From CAVZQN01 sp963837395 (GTDB taxonomy: Bacteria; Acidobacteriota; HRBIN11; JAKEFK01), in assembly GCA_963837395.1 (NCBI GenBank), contig CAWINI010000003.1, positions 744,001-808,000 on the forward strand: a DNA stretch of 64,000 nucleotides. Reading direction: 5' to 3'. The notes beneath the pieces were generated by a model. It did not search any database. It had not been told where the DNA came from and saw only the letters and a list, made by a program, of their open reading frames with translations. Below, piece after piece: positions 61,083 to 64,000 of this stretch; position 1 is the first letter of the stretch, and each line of letters opens with the position of its first letter. The translations under genes and the position numbers were made by a program.

Positions 61083-63689
61083 CTAACGCAAGATCCGCGG
61101 AGTTATAAAAATCAGAAGCTCGGTATTGCTTCTTGTAATGTTTGTGTTCTTAAACAGCCAACCGAGAAGCGGAATGCGATGAAGGATCGGTGTTCGGCCT
61201 TGTGAATACTGATCCGTTCCCTGGAAGATGCCGCCGATTACGGTTGTACCGCCATCTTCCACCAGAAGCGTGGTTGTTGCTCGTTCAATAAAAATTGGTG
61301 GTGTTCCGCCCGCTGCACCGACTTGAACTGCAAAGTTGGGCCGGTTATTTTCCAACTCGATTTCCATAATGATGGTGCCTTCAGATGTAATTTGTGGTGT
61401 CACCGACATTCGAAGGGCGGCATTGATGAAGGTTGTTGTAATTGTATTGTTTGCAATTGTCTGGTACGGAATTTGTTGGCCCTGCAGGATTTCTGCTTTC
61501 GTATTGTTTTGTGTTGCTACTTTTGGTGAAGAAAGTATTCGTGCATTACCACTGTTTTCCAGGGCCATCAATGCGACATCCAATCTGAATGTATCCAGGA
61601 TATTTCCCAAGGACAATCCGATTGCGGAGTTTGGAGCTTGATCCGTTGGAAGATTTACGGCATATCCACCTAATGGGTTGTTTGTGAGACCGCCCGTAGG
61701 TGTTAATGGCGCGCCATCTAACAACACATTATTCGGGAATTGTAGTGTTGTATTGTTTCCAAAAGTCGGATCAACGATTCCGCGGAAGCCCCATTGAATA
61801 CCGAATGCTTGCGAGAAATTTTTGTTTGTTTCTACAATTCGCGCTTCGATCAAAACTTGAGGCGTCCTGGTATCTAACGTGTCAATCAAATTGATGATCG
61901 CATCAATATTTGTATTGATGTCAGTGATGATCAATGTGTTGGTGCGATTGTCTATAATGCTCGTTCCTTTAGGCGTTAATAGACGCTTCACTACACGATC
62001 AACTTCCTGGGCTTTGGCGTAACTTAAAGACTTAATCTTGGTTACCAGAGGCGCGCTCAACATCATCTGTCTTTCTTGTTCTGCTCGTTTCCGTTCTTCA
62101 TCCGCAATCTTTGCGACTGGAGCGATGCGGATGACGTTTCCTTCGATCGTGTAACCAAGACCCTGATTCTTTGTAATCAAATCCAGAGCTTGATCCCAGG
62201 GTACTTCTGTCAGTTTCAACGTTACTGAACCCTTAACCGCAGGATCCAGAATTACGTTTAATCCTGAAATGTCAGCGATAAATCGGAAAAGATCTTTGAT
62301 GTCGATATCTTTGAAGTCAAATGAGAATGGTTCACCAGTATATTGTTTTTCACCGCCTCGAACGGTCTTTTCGCCGAATGATCCCATCCCATAACCACCG
62401 GCACCTTCTGATGAAGTGGTGGTGGAACCAGTACCGGCGGTTGAGCCAGAACCGGTTTCCTGGGCGAACAAGGAAGTATCAGGCTTAAATGTAAAAAACT
62501 GTTCGTTGTTTTGCGGAACTGCTTCAATATCTTTTGGTTCATTCTTAGCGAATTGTTCCGATTCTTTCGCCGCAGCTTTCATCGATTCAGTTGGTGCAGG
62601 CGTTGATGGCGGCAATTCTACTGGAGTAGAATCTGCAGTCACCGGTTCGGCTGGAGCAGGTTCACCGATTTGTTCCGGTTCTGTTGTAGGAGCAGATGTT
62701 ACCTCAGGTTCTGATGGAACATCGTTCGTTGTATCGGTCTGATTTTCTGTTACTTTGCTTTCACCAATCTGAATTAAGAGCTCACTTCCTTTTGGTGTAA
62801 CACTATAAGGAAGTTTCGAATTCAAATCGATAACAGCACGAGCAACTTTCGGTGATGTTTGATATTGTGCAACACGAACACGAGACAACATGTCATTGCT
62901 TGCTTGCACAACATTTTTTACTCCTGCCGCAACGCTGACAGACTTCAAATCAATTACGATGCGGTTCGGGTTGGATAGTTCAAAAATGTCATAGGTAAAT
63001 GAACCATCGCCAACCAGCACAACATCAACATGGTTCTGTTCCTCTTCAATTCGTACATCCCGTACTTCTGTTGCTGGAGCAACTTTTTTCAATTCGGCAA
63101 CCGGAGCTTGAGCAGACTCAGTATCCGAAGGTGTAGCAGCAGGAGTTTGCTCAGCTGCACTTTCATGCGTTTCTGGCTGAACAGCTTCTTGTTTTTCTGC
63201 GACTTGGGGTGCAGGCGCAGCCGGAGCTGCAGTTTGTTCTGCTGCCGGTTTTGAAACCTGCTCAGGAACAGGAGCAAGCAAACCATCACCATCGCCCTTG
63301 CTCATGATCTCAATGTACAGGTTGCTACCTTCCGTTTTTACCTCATAAGGTAAAATCGAAGACAGTTTCAAAATGATTTTCGCATTCTGGCCTGTCGTTT
63401 GAGGGAACGTTTGAAGTGAAACGACTTCATTCGTATTGATAAACAGCTCTTGTGGCATATTTCGTAAATCTAAATTTGCCAGTTCAACCTGAACCTCTGA
63501 CGTGGACTGCGCAGAGGTCACGTTATAAACAAGAGGTTTCGTCGTTTCGAGAACTATTTTCGTACGGTTTTTCTGCTCCTCCCATGACAAGTTTTTAATG
63601 CCTACAAGATCCTCGGCCATCATGAAACCGGGCGCGAGAAAAATGAGAATTAGCAGAAAGGACAACAAACAAGGATGAAGTTTGCTCAT
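61083..63689 (-). CDS. pilQ: Type IV pilus secretin PilQ
   Basis: An 868-residue outer-membrane secretin through which type IV pili pass. After the signal peptide come two AMIN domains that bind peptidoglycan (about 27-125 and 205-310), separated by proline/alanine/glutamate-rich linkers. A secretin N domain starts at PFSFDFKDIDIKDLFRFIADISGLNVI and is followed by KIKSLSYAKAQEVDRVVKRLLT. The C-terminal secretin domain (about 600-868) has ARIVETNKNFSQAFGIQWG, LSSPKVATQNNTKAEI and the final GRTPILHRIPLLGWLFKNTN. Its ATG overlaps the pilP stop (TAATG) and has AGGAGGGG upstream. Lipoprotein genes follow it. Confidence 0.95.
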   Translation of the reverse strand: MSKLHPCLLSFLLILIFLAPGFMMAEDLVGIKNLSWEEQKNRTKIVLETTKPLVYNVTSAQSTSEVQVELANLDLRNMPQELFINTNEVVSLQTFPQTTGQNAKIILKLSSILPYEVKTEGSNLYIEIMSKGDGDGLLAPVPEQVSKPAAEQTAAPAAPAPQVAEKQEAVQPETHESAAEQTPAATPSDTESAQAPVAELKKVAPATEVRDVRIEEEQNHVDVVLVGDGSFTYDIFELSNPNRIVIDLKSVSVAAGVKNVVQASNDMLSRVRVAQYQTSPKVARAVIDLNSKLPYSVTPKGSELLIQIGESKVTENQTDTTNDVPSEPEVTSAPTTEPEQIGEPAPAEPVTADSTPVELPPSTPAPTESMKAAAKESEQFAKNEPKDIEAVPQNNEQFFTFKPDTSLFAQETGSGSTAGTGSTTTSSEGAGGYGMGSFGEKTVRGGEKQYTGEPFSFDFKDIDIKDLFRFIADISGLNVILDPAVKGSVTLKLTEVPWDQALDLITKNQGLGYTIEGNVIRIAPVAKIADEERKRAEQERQMMLSAPLVTKIKSLSYAKAQEVDRVVKRLLTPKGTSIIDNRTNTLIITDINTNIDAIINLIDTLDTRTPQVLIEARIVETNKNFSQAFGIQWGFRGIVDPTFGNNTTLQFPNNVLLDGAPLTPTGGLTNNPLGGYAVNLPTDQAPNSAIGLSLGNILDTFRLDVALMALENSGNARILSSPKVATQNNTKAEILQGQQIPYQTIANNTITTTFINAALRMSVTPQITSEGTIIMEIELENNRPNFAVQVGAAGGTPPIFIERATTTLLVEDGGTTVIGGIFQGTDQYSQGRTPILHRIPLLGWLFKNTNITRSNTELLIFITPRILR

Positions 63690-64000
63690 TATGTCCCCTC
63701 CTGGACGGGATGTAACCTCTTAACAACTTCCTTTGATTTCAGGCCGGGCGCAGCAAGAGTATCTTCCGTAAGATCTTGTCGGAAGATAACACGATCAGCT
63801 TCAATTGCGATCACCTCGCCGTCATACAGCTTGAAACCCGGCTTTGCGAATCTAGCCTTCTTGTCAGATCCCATGATGATTGCAACGTAACCTTCTTTAT
63901 TTCGAGTAATTCCAACAACTTTTGCATCTGCTACTGTAAGCTGCCCGCTGGGAACGTTAGACGTTTTTTTAATACCTGTTAACAAACTAATAAATGGATC
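63689..64000 (-). CDS. pilP: Type IV pilus assembly lipoprotein PilP, C-terminal part
   Basis: The frame continues past the right edge, so only the C-terminal 103 residues are visible. It begins DPFISLLTGIKKTS, matching the conserved DPF region of PilP. The beta domain follows: GQLTVADAKVVGITRNKEGYVAIIMGSD (about residues 20-47 of the fragment), then FKLYDGEVIAIEADRVIFRQ. PilP links the inner-membrane PilNO complex to the secretin PilQ. The stop codon overlaps the pilQ start, the standard pilP-pilQ arrangement, so pilO, pilN and pilM are expected just outside the window. Confidence 0.9.
   Translation of the reverse strand, partial: DPFISLLTGIKKTSNVPSGQLTVADAKVVGITRNKEGYVAIIMGSDKKARFAKPGFKLYDGEVIAIEADRVIFRQDLTEDTLAAPGLKSKEVVKRLHPVQEGT

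Noticed and set aside
1..64000. tRNA or rRNA genes, prophage or insertion sequences
   Set aside because: No T-loop-like cloverleaf, rRNA motif, transposase or integrase was seen on reading both strands; a dedicated tRNA search could still find one.

Overview
The window comes from a diderm bacterium of low-to-moderate GC. It carries a type IV pilus secretin (PilQ/PilP), a TonB-ExbB-ExbD energy system, several lipoproteins and many Sec-exported multidomain surface proteins. The large kelch proteins with a conserved helical N-terminal domain, and the TPR-roadblock-accB neighbourhood, remind me most of Acidobacteriota or a nearby phylum. That placement is an impression from protein style and was not tested. 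No rRNA, tRNA, CRISPR array, phage or insertion sequence was seen.

Layout: 1-1.2 kb holds the start of tgt and a RES/Xre toxin-antitoxin pair. 1.2-7.8 kb holds two paralogous exported kelch proteins. 8-18 kb is housekeeping: secA, an SPFH/zinc-ribbon pair, guaB, a GAF-GGDEF cyclase, a prolyl oligopeptidase and rlmN. 18-28 kb has a nucleotidyltransferase pair, a PLP-dependent dehydratase, both genes of an MrfA/MrfB-type DNA repair module separated by an exported metallopeptidase, and rsmB. 28-38 kb is mainly membrane functions: two amino-acid permeases, a DedA protein, an AtoE-type transporter and a proton-pumping pyrophosphatase. 37.8-48.3 kb holds two paralogous subtilases, one of 2678 residues with three 1.7-kb internal repeats. 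48.9-52.1 kb is a TPR-tonB-exbB-exbD-exbD operon. 52.5-57.5 kb holds remA-like, DUF4416, thiE, accC, accB, a roadblock protein and a TPR protein. 57.6-64 kb is pilP-pilQ followed by three surface lipoproteins, two with PKD domains.

Two themes run through the window. First, five large exported proteins (two kelch proteins, one metzincin, two subtilases) end in related versions of one C-terminal domain, which looks like a lineage-specific surface module. Second, most non-overlapping gene junctions contain short palindromic, word-like repeats. Examples are CTCTGCGGT/ACCGCAGAG words, TCACGGAAAACACGGAA words, ACGATTACGAGTA words, ACGTAAAACGT words and GC-rich double hairpins. Some have entered reading frames: an in-frame hairpin inside rsmB, and repeat-derived C-termini in RsmB and ThiE. 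One GxxExxY-family (PDDEXK-like) gene sits exactly between inverted copies of one repeat.

Three genes (guaB, the prolyl oligopeptidase and the GxxExxY gene) are broken by apparent single-base indels, one in an A/T run. The first two look more like sequence errors than decay. Protein identities rest on recognised motifs read by eye; no database search was run.
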